DNA from: Cylindrodendrum hubeiense
Lineage: Eukaryota > Ascomycota > Sordariomycetes > Hypocreales > Nectriaceae
Reading direction: 5' to 3'
Length of the DNA stretch: 64,000 nt
Assembly: GCA_014621425.1 (NCBI GenBank)
Contig: JAANBB010000185.1
Span: 1-64,000 of the forward strand
A model generated the notes under the pieces. It saw nothing but the letters and a program-made list of their open reading frames with translations, was not told the DNA's origin and searched no databases. Numbering within the stretch: position 1 is the first letter of the stretch; each line of letters opens with the position of its first letter. Below are positions 21,976-32,854 of this stretch, piece by piece. A program made the translations under genes and the position numbers.

Positions 21976-22371
21976 ATCATATTTTTAAGGATACTCCCGA
22001 TATTATTATGGCGAGGGGATGAGCTCAGAGGGAGTATGGGGTTGACAGCGGTCCCGAGCCAGACTGTACGGTGATGTGAGGTGGTTGCTGATTAGAGCTA
22101 TGCCGGATAGTAGAAATACTCAGTGAATCTTACGGAAAGGAATCTGACATCCCAATTTACCAAGGAGTAATTGGACTAATACAATCTGCAAAACCCGTTC
22201 TCTCAGGGGCACCCACTGATTCACTCCGATATCGGTATTGCCTTACTACATAGCCAATCTGTACCAATTCTACCACTGCTTCTTCACCTTGTCTCATAGT
22301 GATTGTAAGATGACTATGTTGAGCCGAAGCCCTAATTTTCCACACCGCATGGAACTTTCAACCTACATGAA
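21976..22371. other. Intergenic region
   Basis: This lies between the broken HET pieces and the 3' end of the AAA ATPase gene. Short open frames have no motif. It may be decayed HET sequence, but no residue pattern supports that. Confidence 0.4.
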
Positions 22372-24889
22372 TCAGTTAATTGACCGCCACTCTTCAAATT
22401 TTCCATCATCAATGTCATTCGTAGCTCGTAGAACGGTCTGGATATGCCCGGTTGTGAGTTTAGTTCTCTCTCCTTCCACTAGGAGCAACGATATCTTGAC
22501 AATGTTCTTGATCTGTCGACCATTCAGGGGTAACATGGAGAGTCTGGTGAATTGGTCATCCGTCAAGGTGGTTTCCACTGTCGATGATTTCACGAACTGT
22601 TTCCATATGTGCTTCCTCGCCGCAGCGTCGAGATCCGGGTAGTGGAGGGTTAGATGAACTCTACTCTGGAATGCAGGGTCGATTGCTTCGGGACGATTGG
22701 ACGTCAAGAAGAGAATTCCAGGGTAGTATTCCACCATTCTGTCTTCAGTTAGCCGTTGCGTTTAATTGGACTTCGACAAGGACTTACCGCAGAAACACAG
22801 ATACTATCTCATTGTGAGTCAAGCTGTTAGTCGACCGCTTCTCGAGGAAGACGTCGCACTCATCCAAGAGCAGGACAGCCTCCCATCGCCGGGTGAAATC
22901 AAGAGCCGATTGGAGGCGGTTTTCAACGATGGCAGCCTCCTGTCCCAGCTCACTTGCACTTAACACGTACAATGGCCGTCGCACCTTGTCGGCTATGGCT
23001 TCAGCGGTGAGTGTCTTGCCAGTGCCAGGGTTTCCAACAAGTAGCATGGTCAGCCCCAGTCCCTTTCCTTCGATGAAGTCGTCGAATGTTCGACTGTTTG
23101 CGGTTTGGCGGTCCACAAATGTCAGAACCAGGTCTCTGTAGCCTACCGGAAGCATCAGATTCGGGAATGCTGAGTCATTCCATGAAATATCTTGGATAGA
23201 ATCCACTTCAAACATTGCCATAACCTTAGCCTTTAGCGAGAAACCCCGAACGTGGGAGTTACACAAAAGCAGTTGCTCAGCGGACAAGGTTTCTATAATT
23301 CCGGAGTTAGCATTCCTTCATCGTTATGCAGCATGGGTTCTCACCTTGCTTCGGCTCGCAGCCATCTGCTTGTTTATCCTGTCTGGGAAATCCTACCCTA
23401 ACGGGTTGACTTTGACCGTCCACCCATCGTTTAGGTCTCGGGGCTTTGTGAGGGGGGCCATGTGGATAATAGCCAGGGGGATGAACAAAGGGATAAGGGG
23501 CTTTGGAATGACGGCCAGGTGTATAAGGAGAGGAATGTTGAGACGGAGTGCCCATTGAAACTCTGTGAGGATGGGGAGGAAGGGGAGGAGGGGGAGGAAG
23601 GATGTCCCGGGGAACAGACCAGTCTGTAGGCGAAGAAGGGATAGAAACGTCACATGAATCATCATCAGCAACCTTAATCCATGGCTGAAACGCATCAAGC
23701 GGAATACATTTGACAGCCTGTTGTGGGTTCATGTAGAAAAACGAGGAGGCATCGACAACCATTCGACCGTCAACCTTTTTTAGTTTGTGAGTCAGCAGGT
23801 TTTGTATAGGAGAGGTATGGATTGGCATACATTACGCTCAATTTTGTTCGGACCTTGATAATATGTGATGATACCAGAGTAAGCCTTGTAGTGAAAGCCA
23901 CTAAGGCCATAGAACATCTTGCCCCTGGCCATGACAGTTTCTTCAACCTGATCCTTGTAGGGTAGGAACTTGGCCGGGTATGAAGGCAAGTCCGTTATAG
24001 CCCTAGTACCAGAAAATTCGCGGATTCTCAAGGTTTTAGAAGCGTACCCGAATTTGGAGCCATCCCAATCAATGAACTTGACTTGGACGAGAAGCTCTTC
24101 AAGTCTCGGATAATTGGTATATTCGCAACTCTCGACGAGAAAGAAGCGGTCGCGTCCCCCAGAATGGGAATATACACGAGTCCCAGGTTCAAATAGTGCC
24201 CAAAGATTTTGATAGGTGATTACGTTGTTGTTCTGCATGTCTTCTATTTCTGCCATTGTTCCACGCAGCTCCAGCTCAATGATGTTGTAGAGGAGCTGGG
24301 CAAAAGGGGCTGCATCATGGCCCTTCTCCTTCTGTCGATCAAAGACCTCTGTGAAGAGCTTCCACCGATAGTAGAACGGACGGAACGGCGATCTGAATAC
24401 CAATTTTTCAAGGCTGGTTGTTATACCGTTGTAGCCGTGAAAGACCTCGCCGAGCAAATCTTTGATGATTTGGCTCTGGATGACAACTGAATGAAGCACC
24501 AAAGGATTGCCATCTCCATGGTTCTTTGCCATCCGGACAATGAGAGCCTTTTTCTTGTTCTCGTTGGCTTGCTCAATTGAGGTTTTGAGATCACCGGGAT
24601 ATTCTTCGACCCAGTTCTTGCAGCAGGGGCACTCGGGCTTTCCTTCATACAACGTTTGCACGTCACATTCAGACCCGTTCTCCGCCACCTCAATCAGCTG
24701 CTTGATGACGGTGGATTCGATTGTCGAGGTTGCGTCCAATTTGAATGCTTCCAAAGCTGTGGATAGCGACTGGGGATTATTGAGCTTCAGCCCAGGGCGA
24801 TCCTGGGCTTGTCCATCGTCGCTCGGAGTCCCAAGTTCAGAGCAGCCGCTGGAAAGACTGTATATGTCTGTCATGTTGTCGGGTTGCAT
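22372..24889 (-). CDS. AAA+ ATPase with N-terminal DUF7025-like domain and Pro-rich linker
   Basis: Exons complement(22372..22738, 22788..23292, 23345..23774, 23831..24889) give 786 residues from the ATG at 24889 (MQPDNMTD; another ATG lies 7 codons upstream). Residues about 110-370 form the N-terminal region common in large fungal AAA proteins, with FEPGTRVYS and YSGIITYYQGPNKIERNVDGRMVVDASSF at its end. A Pro/His/Tyr-rich linker follows (about 410-490). The AAA domain has Walker A GNPGTGKT at 583-590, Walker B VLLLDECD ending near 643, a sensor-1 ILFLTSNR and a lid helix. These fungal ATPases are usually of unknown role. It could be a remodelling or defence-related ATPase, the latter only by neighbourhood. 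Introns are 49-56 nt. Confidence 0.9.
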
Positions 24890-26054
24890 GGTGATGTGTG
24901 TGAATAACACCAGACCATGAACGTGATGTTGCTGTTATTTATAAGTGACAGCAGAGTGCAAGGCTGGGTTTTGGCGATGACGTCTGCGTTGCACTTTGTT
25001 GCGGGGTTACTGTAAGCTGTAGGCAGCAGTCATCGGTCGCCTTAGGAATCCAGAGTCAATATCAGGTCCCTTAGTTCGCCGGAGAGTTTACCACTGAGAA
25101 CCTGAAGCTCACGTATCTGGGTTGTACATATATTGGCGCTACCTAGTTGTGCAACAAGGCTACCCGAAATACGGTCGTTTATGTGTATCATAAGGCAGGA
25201 GATACAAGCGGATATGTAACACACTGACAAGTGAATGGAGCAAAGGAAACAGGCTGAGGTCGCCCGGTCTTACCCGCAGCTTGATCAGTTAGGATGTGCA
25301 GGTTCTCAGCCAGTCGTTTTCTCGGTGGTACGATATCACCCTCCACTACTATCATTATTTGTCATACTGGGGTGGTATTAAAGGCCTCAAAAAAGGTTAG
25401 TTCTGACAACGAGCACGCTATCAACCCTTTTAATGTTTTGGTGATGTGACATTGTCTACGCAAAGGGGCAAGGCTTACGTACCAACACACCAGTACGCCA
25501 ACTCAGCCTATTGAAATACCTCCCTATACAACAAGCCAAGACTTTTGAGGCTCGGCATTCGTCGGCAGATAACTTACCGCCGAGAAAAATCTCGTTCTCC
25601 TCGTATTCTCCTCGTTGACGCCAGGCTGTCGTCTTTCTTCTCCTGAGGCACTTGTGGTACGTCAGTCTCAAGAAAGATGGTTGCCAAACCATATGCTTGC
25701 ATCGCCTTATTTCCCATGTCTTCCTACATAACTTAGATCTATGTAGCCACCAAAATGGTTTGGACGTAATTATAAAGTTCATTTAAATGCAAAGACGAAA
25801 TATGTAACCAAGTTTTTTGCGCACTGTAGGGTTGTCTATTTCTCATTTTGAAAGCATGTGATTGAAACTGGATAAAGAATGGGGTACTATTCGCTAACTC
25901 TCATATAAAATTGGTCTATTGTCCGATTACCTCACCCTCCAGATGCCTCCTCAAATGTCTTCCACCACTACCCCATGCTTGAAGTATTCGCCCCACTACT
26001 TTGTTGCGCATTGGGGCTGGCCATAGCCTGCTCTGCCAAAATGGGCTGCAGTGC
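24890..26054. other. Intergenic region, no gene recognised
   Basis: This is 1.2 kb between the AAA ATPase promoter and the 3' end of the WW-domain gene. A minus-strand open frame at 25456-25782 shows no domain, no splice logic and no good start. No RNA gene is seen. Confidence 0.5.
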
Positions 26055-28627
26055 TCATGATGGAGAGGTGTTGTCTCGCGCAAGTAGTGTTTGTGGCTCT
26101 GGAGGTGCTGGAGGCTGTTGTAACGTGCCGTCCACCACATACTGAGTTTGATTAACCGCCGTAGTATCATTGTTGATGGTATTGACCGCAGTACGTTCGT
26201 TGATAACAGGGGTTTGCTGTAAGGTCTGATCGATACTGTTCGTATTGGACTGATTTCTGCCAGACAGTACATTTGTGTTGTCCACAATTGTACTGTTATT
26301 CTCAGCGACAGTGGTGTTCACAGCCGTTTGTGGCTCCGATGCTGTCAATTCCGCTATCTGAGGATGTTGAATTGTGGGCGAAGACACTGGAACATTCCCT
26401 GGAGCTTGTTCGCTATGTGCCAGTGTCGTATGCGGTTCTGGTGGCCCACCTTGTGGAAGGTAGGCCGGTTGGTCGGGTGGAGGAAGCGGGTCGAGACCAA
26501 TGGGTTGCTGTCCAGGTGTCGGTTGCTGGCCATAGATGGGCTGTTGCTGGGCCGTATCAGCTCCAAGTTGCTGTTGCTGGTAAGCTGCTTGCTGCTGTTC
26601 AAATGCTTGTTGCTGTGCAAATGCTTGTTGTTGTGCGAATGCTTGCTGCTGTGCGAATGCCTGTTGCTGTTCAAATGCCCGTTGCTGTTCGAATGCCTGT
26701 TGCTGTGCAAATGCCTGTTGCTGTGCAAATGCCTGTTGCTGTTCATATGCCTGCTGCTGAGCAAATGTCGGCTGCTGAACAGGCTGCGGTTGGCCTCCAT
26801 TGTCTGCGCCGTCATTATTGATACCGATATTACTATCGCCAGTGGCTCCAGCATTGACATTCGAACCACCACTGGTGGCTAACTTGCCTCCCGCCGCAGC
26901 CCCTGTCGCCGCAGTCTGCGGCTTCCCAAGTTTCCCCATTTTCATTCCCGCTATTCTGAAGCCTTTTCCTGTAAGCCTAGCTGCAGCCTTTGTCGCGGAC
27001 GCAATCCCCGCTGCCGACATATCTGCTGCATGACCTAATGTGGCCATTGAACTTGGCTGCTCTCCCGGCCGATCCCATGAGTATAATCCTAGGGCATCAT
27101 GCACATAGAAGGGTACCATGTCGGGAGTCTTCAGCTGTTTCCATCCGTCCGGCAAGGAATACGGCGGCTTCGTCCATGCATTGGTGCCTGTCTTGGTATT
27201 GAAGTAGTACGTTCGACCATCCGGGGTCTTGCGCTCTTGCCAACCAGGCGGCATCGAGGGCTGTGCCAGGGCCGATGCTGGCCTCGGCTTGACATGTGTT
27301 TTGAGCCCAGTGGTGTTGTGTGTGTACCAGACCCTCCCCGAGCCATTCTTGCGGATTGTCCAAAGTTCTGTAGGGACGGATGTGTTAGGGGGGGTCACAC
27401 GCCGATCAGAGTCGGTCACATAGTAGGACCTGTCATGCGAGTGAGAAATGCTTGCTGTGGTAGACGCAATACAACTAGCGCAGAAAACAGTTGCAATATG
27501 GGCTGTGCTGCAGACGAGACAGGTATAGATGGCCATATTAGTCGGTATGCCTATTTAAAAAATGGTTAGCGTCAAGTTTCACTCAACGCCTAATTCAATG
27601 ATTCACCTTTTTTGCAATTGCTACATGGCTGCGAATTGTGCGGAGTAGGACTCGACAGCGCGCTAGGAGATGGAACACCAACGCTACTACTGATGCTTGC
27701 ATTTCTACTTGATGGTGATGTAACCGGCTGAGTGTTGGTGCCGTAACTCATTGCGTGTTGCAACTGCGGTGTAGGGTTAGGTGATGGTACTTGCTGTACT
27801 TGTTGTACAGGTATCGGGGTCGCCTGTTGCCCGGGCTTCTGCTGGATTGGGAAGGTTGAAACCCTCGTCACCATGGGGGGCTGTTGGTGTTGTTGGTTAT
27901 GTTGTTGCTGATGCTGCTGATGCTGTAGCTGATGTTGTTGATGCTGCTGATGATGCTGTTGCTGTTGCTGATGATGCTGTTGCTGTTGCTGCTGATGCTG
28001 CAACTGCTGTTGCTGATGTTGTCCTTGCAGCTGTTGGTTATGTTGTTGCTGCTGCTGATGTTGCTGCTGCTGTTGCTGTGGATGATGTTGCTGTTGCTGC
28101 TGTTGCTGCTGCTGCTGCTGCATATATTGGTTCCACTGAGCTTGCTGTTGCTGAGTGTATTGGGCCTGTTGCTGAACATGTTGAGGGCCCGGCTGGGCAT
28201 GGACTGCCGCTGGCGCTGGTGCCGGCGACTGCACAGGAGGTTGCTGCTGGACATTTTGGGCTGGGTGGGTCTGGCGAATCTGCTGGATATGCTGGCCTTG
28301 AGGCTGTTGATTATATTGGGGTTGTTGCTGGGCATGTTGATTTTGCTGGATCTGCTGGACCTGGGGTTGTTGATGCTGGACAAGCTGCGGGTTTGCCGGA
28401 AGATACATGGACTGCCGTTGCGGCTGCTGCTGCTGCTGCTGCTGCAACGGCAGGGGCGAGCCAATTACAGAAACAGGACGAGAATGCGGCGTCTGCGTCC
28501 CCGGCGGAGGCCCGACAGGCTGTCTACCCAGAGCCTTGCGGAGGACTGACGGCGTGCGTGTCGCGATGGCAGGATGCGGCTGCTGTGGCTGCGTCTGCGC
28601 CGGCGGTGGCGGCTGTGGGCTTGTCAT
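26055..28627 (-). CDS. Glutamine-rich protein with three CxxC pairs and WW domains
   Basis: Exons complement(26055..27550, 27607..28627) give 838 residues. Residues 1-330 are Pro/Gln-rich with long Gln/His runs (about 160-250). Three CxxC pairs (335/338, 351/354, 364/367) straddle the 56-nt intron, which supports joining the two exons. A WW domain at about 441-469 has both signature Trp residues and the Tyr-Tyr pair (GWQERKTPDGRTYYF). Two weaker WW-like segments flank it at 401-430 and 473-502. Then comes an Asn/Gln-rich tail with a tandem hexapeptide AFAQQQ (about 600-670). WW domains bind Pro-rich ligands. The low-complexity parts resemble prion-like scaffolds. No membrane segment or catalytic motif is visible. 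It could be two genes if the intron is wrong. Confidence 0.72.
26584..26770. repeat. 18-bp tandem repeat coding for AFAQQQ units
   Basis: About ten imperfect 18-base units encode the hexapeptide (A/E)(F/Y)(A/E)QQQ on the minus strand. Unit edges vary by single substitutions (Glu for Ala, one Arg for Gln). The period of 18 keeps all frames open, which explains the overlapping long open frames on both strands here. Confidence 0.8.
27890..28135. repeat. Imperfect CAG/CTG trinucleotide tract coding poly-Gln/His
   Basis: The tract reads TGT/TGC/TGA triplets on the plus strand and Gln (CAG/CAA) with interspersed His on the minus strand. A second, pure run lies at about 28424-28444. It gives long false open frames of Leu on the plus strand. 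Such tracts are prone to length change. Confidence 0.8.
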
Positions 28628-29932
28628 GGCTCTAGCTAGCGCAAGGCACGCGAGTGGATGTCCGGCGCAATTAGAGACGGTCCTCGCAGTCGTCTGGAGA
28701 AGCGGCCTGGTGTGGCTGGCTGGCGACTTATTAGGCGCCTTTTCCCGTCGGATTCCTGCCTCTCTCTCGTTTCTGTTGAGCGGGCGGCCCGGACGAGCAG
28801 ATAAGTAGGCATCGTTATGCGCTGTCCCCGCTGAAACGTCGCGTCCCAATTGAGGCCACGCCTCCACCCGCGGCATCAGTAGCGGCGAGTACAGCCAATT
28901 GCGTCGCGCATCGCCGGCATGCTCGGGGGCCTCCCTGGTCATCAGCTGAGGCAGATTCCGAGCCAGGGCCTCTCTCATTCGACAGACCCCACATTCACAA
29001 GGCATTCTCGAGGCCCAACTGTAAAAAGCCCACGTTACACCTCCCCAGATAACCTCAGAGGCCTATCTGTATGTTAAATACCGTCTGCATCTATGTCCTC
29101 TCTATCCATGCTGCCGTTGGTATACACTCTGCCATTCCCATGTGTTGTGCAAGAGGGTGCCAAAGTCTGGGTTCCGTCAGCTGGCAATTCATGAGGGCCA
29201 CACCCTCAACCCTCAATCGATCCAGGGCGTTGCACAACTCTGCCTGCTCTTTAAATCCTGCACAGATACAAATACTCTCAAGATCTATAATGCTAGTGTC
29301 TAATATCTATAAAAGAAACATATCCAGTTGTCGTAACCCAATAGCAAACCCGCCGTTGCTGTCCAGCCTATCAGCCACCGCCCCACATTGACAATCAACC
29401 CGGTGCCGTGACCAAAACGCCGGGAATCCCAAACCCCGTATAATATTGAAACACCTGCATTGTTTTCGATCCGAACCCACATATTCTCCTCCTATGATAC
29501 TCTGGAACTCACTTAAACCCAACCCTAGTCTGATGATAACCCTGTTTTCTCTGCAATGTTATCGCTGCGATACTACCAGACGGATCCACTTATATCGTCA
29601 TCTGACGTTTTCTTCAAGTTCGTCTGACAAGACCGATTCCGGAAGGTCTCTAAATATGGCGGTTCGCATCGGGCTACCCTATGTTGCATGACGTGATCTT
29701 TTCTGACTCTCTGAGTTGATACCCTTGCTATCTATTGGCGAGTTAATTGGCTAGCGGGTTTTCCGAGCGGATCGAGTTTTTGGCGAGTGGGCAAATTGCC
29801 AGGAGATAGCGGAATTACCGGTATCGGAATCCTTCATTGTTCGCTAGTAGCTCGCTGAAATCTAACCGTCGTCCTGTTTTTAACTTACAACCTCTATTTG
29901 GTTGGCACGCTCACAGCAGCATTTTTTGCTAA
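28628..29932. other. Divergent intergenic region between WW/Gln-rich gene and MFS gene
   Basis: These 1.3 kb hold both promoters. The open frame continues upstream of the chosen start at 28627 to 29005 on the minus strand, so the WW/Gln-rich protein could be up to 126 residues longer, with a Cys-containing start. The added part has no recognisable domain. Nothing else is seen. Confidence 0.45.
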
Positions 29933-31595
29933 ATGGCGCCCACCATAGAGAAATCACCCGCCAATGTCGAGGCTGGAAACCTCCATGGGCCTGAGGGGGC
30001 TCACGACGCTCGACTAGCGGACCACGAGGTAAAACAAAGACCTCATATTTTCTACATTTGTAGTCCTACCATTCAAAACGAGCACGTGAAACTAACGGAA
30101 GATCTCTCTTGAATCAGGTTACATGGGATGGCCCCGATGACCCCGAAAATCCCTACAACTGGCCATCGCATCGAAAGATCATCGTGGCTGTAGTCTGTTC
30201 TGCCAGCCAGCTTGTCACGACCATGTCCGCCAGTATGATCGCCCCGGCTCTTGATCAGATTTTGAAAGATGTCGGAATGAGCACCTCTACAGGTCAAATT
30301 GCCTTCTCCGTCTTCTTTCTAGGTCTTGGGTTTGCCCCATTTCTTGTCGCGGGCCTCGCAGAGACATACGGCCGCAAGCGAATATGGCTGGCGGGGAATG
30401 TGTGGTATATCATCTGGAACTCGCTTTGCCCTGTGGGGTTCTCACCCGCAGTCATGATCCTAGGGAGATTCATGTCTGCATCTGGCGCGAGCGTGGGTGT
30501 AACGGTAAGTCTTGAGTCTGGCGAGTTTCCGTGACTTGGCTAACATTCTCTTAGTTGACCGGTCCTGTTATGGCAGACATGTATCACGCTAAGGATAGGG
30601 GCAAGTCCTTGGCTATTGCTGGATTACTGCCCTATATAGGCCCAGCATTGGGCCCTATCGTCGGCGGTCTAGCAGCTCAGCACTTGTGGTGGCCCTGGCT
30701 GTTCTGGATCCTGTCCATCTTCAATGCTGGTTGTCTCGTGCTGGGTTTCTTTGTCATCCATGAGTCGTACGCTCCAGTTCTACTTCGTCGCAAGGCCCAA
30801 AAAATTATGGCTCGCAATGCCCCGGAAAATCCAGCTACAGTCTCTGTCGGAGCCCGGGTCAGATTCTTCTTTGAGGATGCGTTCGTCCGGCTTCGGCCCG
30901 CGATTCTTCGACCTATCAAACTTTTCTTTCATCGTCCTATTATTCAACTCGTTGCCATCGCCATGGCCATTCAGTTTGGTATTTACACCCTGGTGCTCTC
31001 AACATTTGCGTCTCTTTGGATTACGCGATATGATCAGACCGAAACCACAGCGAGTCTTCACTACATCGCCATTGCTCTTGGTGCCTTTGCTTGCGCTCAA
31101 TGCGGCGGGCGGCTGATGGATTTCATGTGGCGCCGGACAACCGCTGCTCAACCAGATCATGAGCCCACTCCAGAATATCGCATTCCATATATCGGTACCG
31201 GTTTCATCCCCGCGATTGCAGGACTGTTCTGGTACGCTTGGTCAGCGCAAAGTAGCTCTCATTGGGCAGTGGTGGATGTTGGCATCTTCTGCTTCACTTG
31301 TGGCGGGTTCATGTTCGCGCAAGGACTGACAGCATATCTGGTAGACGAGTTCACCAGCACACGTGCCGCTAGCGCCAGCGCAGCGACTCGTCTTTGGACA
31401 TATATCCTCGGATTCGTCTTTCCCATTTTTGCCCCTGAGTTATATGAGAAGCTAGACTATGGTTGGGGAAACAGTCTCTTGGCTTTCTTATTCATTGCCC
31501 TTGGAGCTCCGATCATCTTGGTCATTTGGCTATGGGGAGATAGAATAAGAGCTGTTGGGAGAACAGCAGAGGACGAAAAGGAACGACTATCGTAG
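29933..31595 (+). CDS. MFS drug:H+ antiporter, DHA1 family
   Basis: Exons join(29933..30028, 30118..30504, 30555..31595) give 507 residues. The start carries the fungal DHA1 lead WDGPDDPENPYNW before helix 1. Motif A is AETYGRKRIWL, and helix 5 has motif C-like GLLPYIGPALGPIVGG, diagnostic of DHA1 antiporters. A long cytosolic loop sits between helices 6 and 7, and the end has HWAVVDVGIFCFTCGGFMFAQGLTAYLVDEF as in other 12-helix fungal multidrug and polyamine exporters. It probably sits in the plasma membrane and exports a hydrophobic compound. Introns are 89 and 50 nt; the first donor (GTAAAA) is slightly weak but the join is in frame. Confidence 0.92.
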
Positions 31596-32436
31596 GTAGC
31601 CTCAAACAAGAGTGATACTGTAATCCAAGAGTTTCTATAATATACAGCTTCTTATTAGGATTAACAACATACCACCAAGTAGCTTATATCGCCTACATAA
31701 ATGAATCCATAGTAGATACCTCAGTTTAATTCACCTCCGTCTACCATATCAAGCATGATAGTGCTTGGGAGAGTTGCGAGAGTTCATTTGCATGGATGGA
31801 ACTAGGGGCAACAGTCCACAACTGAACAATGTATACCTGAAGTTCGAAGAATCTAGACCACGAAGCAAATGATTTACTTCTTCCTTTGCTGACAGAAGAT
31901 CATTTCAAGTGTTAATTAATTCTCGAGCTCAGAGTTTGCGAGCTTCTATTGGTAATATATATTCTGTCGTACTCGTTGCGAGCTCTTACGAAATACAACA
32001 CTTGTAGGAAATTATTTTCTGAAAGACATCACTACTAATGAGAGGAGTGCACGGCTCAAATAGCCATATTTATTAGAGTGTCTGCCATGGTGCCTCAATA
32101 CAGTAGTAGTGGTGGCATTCTGGTACACTTCAACATTCCGCCAGCATATAAGTCAAAATCCTGTTTTCCTTTTCATCTCAGGCCGCAAGGGACAGAAAGT
32201 ATCCAAGTCAATGAACATGTCCAACAACACAATCAGCGATATGAGTTCATGTAAGATGAGGTCAAGATAGCAATCCCGGGGAAAAGTAACAGCAAGACTG
32301 AAAGAAAGTCAATTCAGAGGGAAGGCAGCTGCAAACTGCTTGTTTCCGTATTCTCAGCTCCACAAAGCAACCCCAAATTGTATTGATTGGTAACTGCCAT
32401 TAAACGTATGTGGTCATATCAGTGAGTAGCCGCATC
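31596..32436. other. Convergent intergenic region
   Basis: This lies between the 3' ends of the MFS gene and the 102-residue gene. It is A/T-leaning and has no recognised feature. Confidence 0.45.
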
Positions 32437-32854
32437 TCAATGATGGATGTAGATCTTCGGAACTGATTCATGTCGGGCAATATCCATGGAGTCTTCTTCT
32501 ATCCTAGGGCTCGAGCTCGGTGGTGGGCTGTTACAAAGTTTGACGATCTTCGCCTGCGAGGGACAACTTGTTAGACGGTGTTCATGGCGCGGGGGAAAAG
32601 TCATACCAGATTAATCTCTGTCTGTGATCTGATATTGTACACGTTGTGGCGCATCTAAAAGTTATTGTTAAGTCTAAGTCTGTCTGTAAGGGTAGAAGGC
32701 CCCCTTTTACCTCTATCCTGAAGTCGTGATCAGAGCCGACAAGATTCCGGACCACTTGCAGCAGTAGCTCCGAGCTCGGGACATACTTTGTAGGAAGTTG
32801 CTCGAAGTGCTCGTCTGGGGCAAAGCCTGTTTGTTGTCCGGCGTGGCTGCTCAT
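32437..32854 (-). CDS. Small three-exon hypothetical protein (102 residues)
   Basis: Exons complement(32437..32553, 32607..32654, 32711..32854) are all phase 0 and give 102 residues starting MSSHAGQQTGFAPDEHFE. The middle exon is only 16 codons (MRHNVYNIRSQTEINL). Introns are 53 and 56 nt with GTATGA and GTAAAA donors and clean TTTTAG/CGCAG acceptors. The three-exon agreement is the main evidence that this is a gene. The protein is soluble and mixed alpha-helical in look, with a Ser/Pro patch before a charged tail. I do not recognise a domain. The start could lie 25 codons upstream, where the frame stays open. Confidence 0.55.

Noticed and set aside
25456..25782. Minus-strand open frame of 108 codons in the AAA/WW gap
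   Set aside because: No domain, poor start context, and no upstream or downstream exon that would join in frame.
26273..26882. Two plus-strand open frames of more than 180 codons opposite the hexapeptide repeat
   Set aside because: They arise from the 18-base period. The minus-strand frame has WW domains and splices correctly, so these are shadows.
27781..28808. Long Leu-, Ala- and Val-rich open frames on the plus strand opposite the poly-Gln exon
   Set aside because: They are products of the CAG/CTG repeat on the other strand, which keeps all frames open. The composition is pure repeat and no start, splice site or domain supports them.
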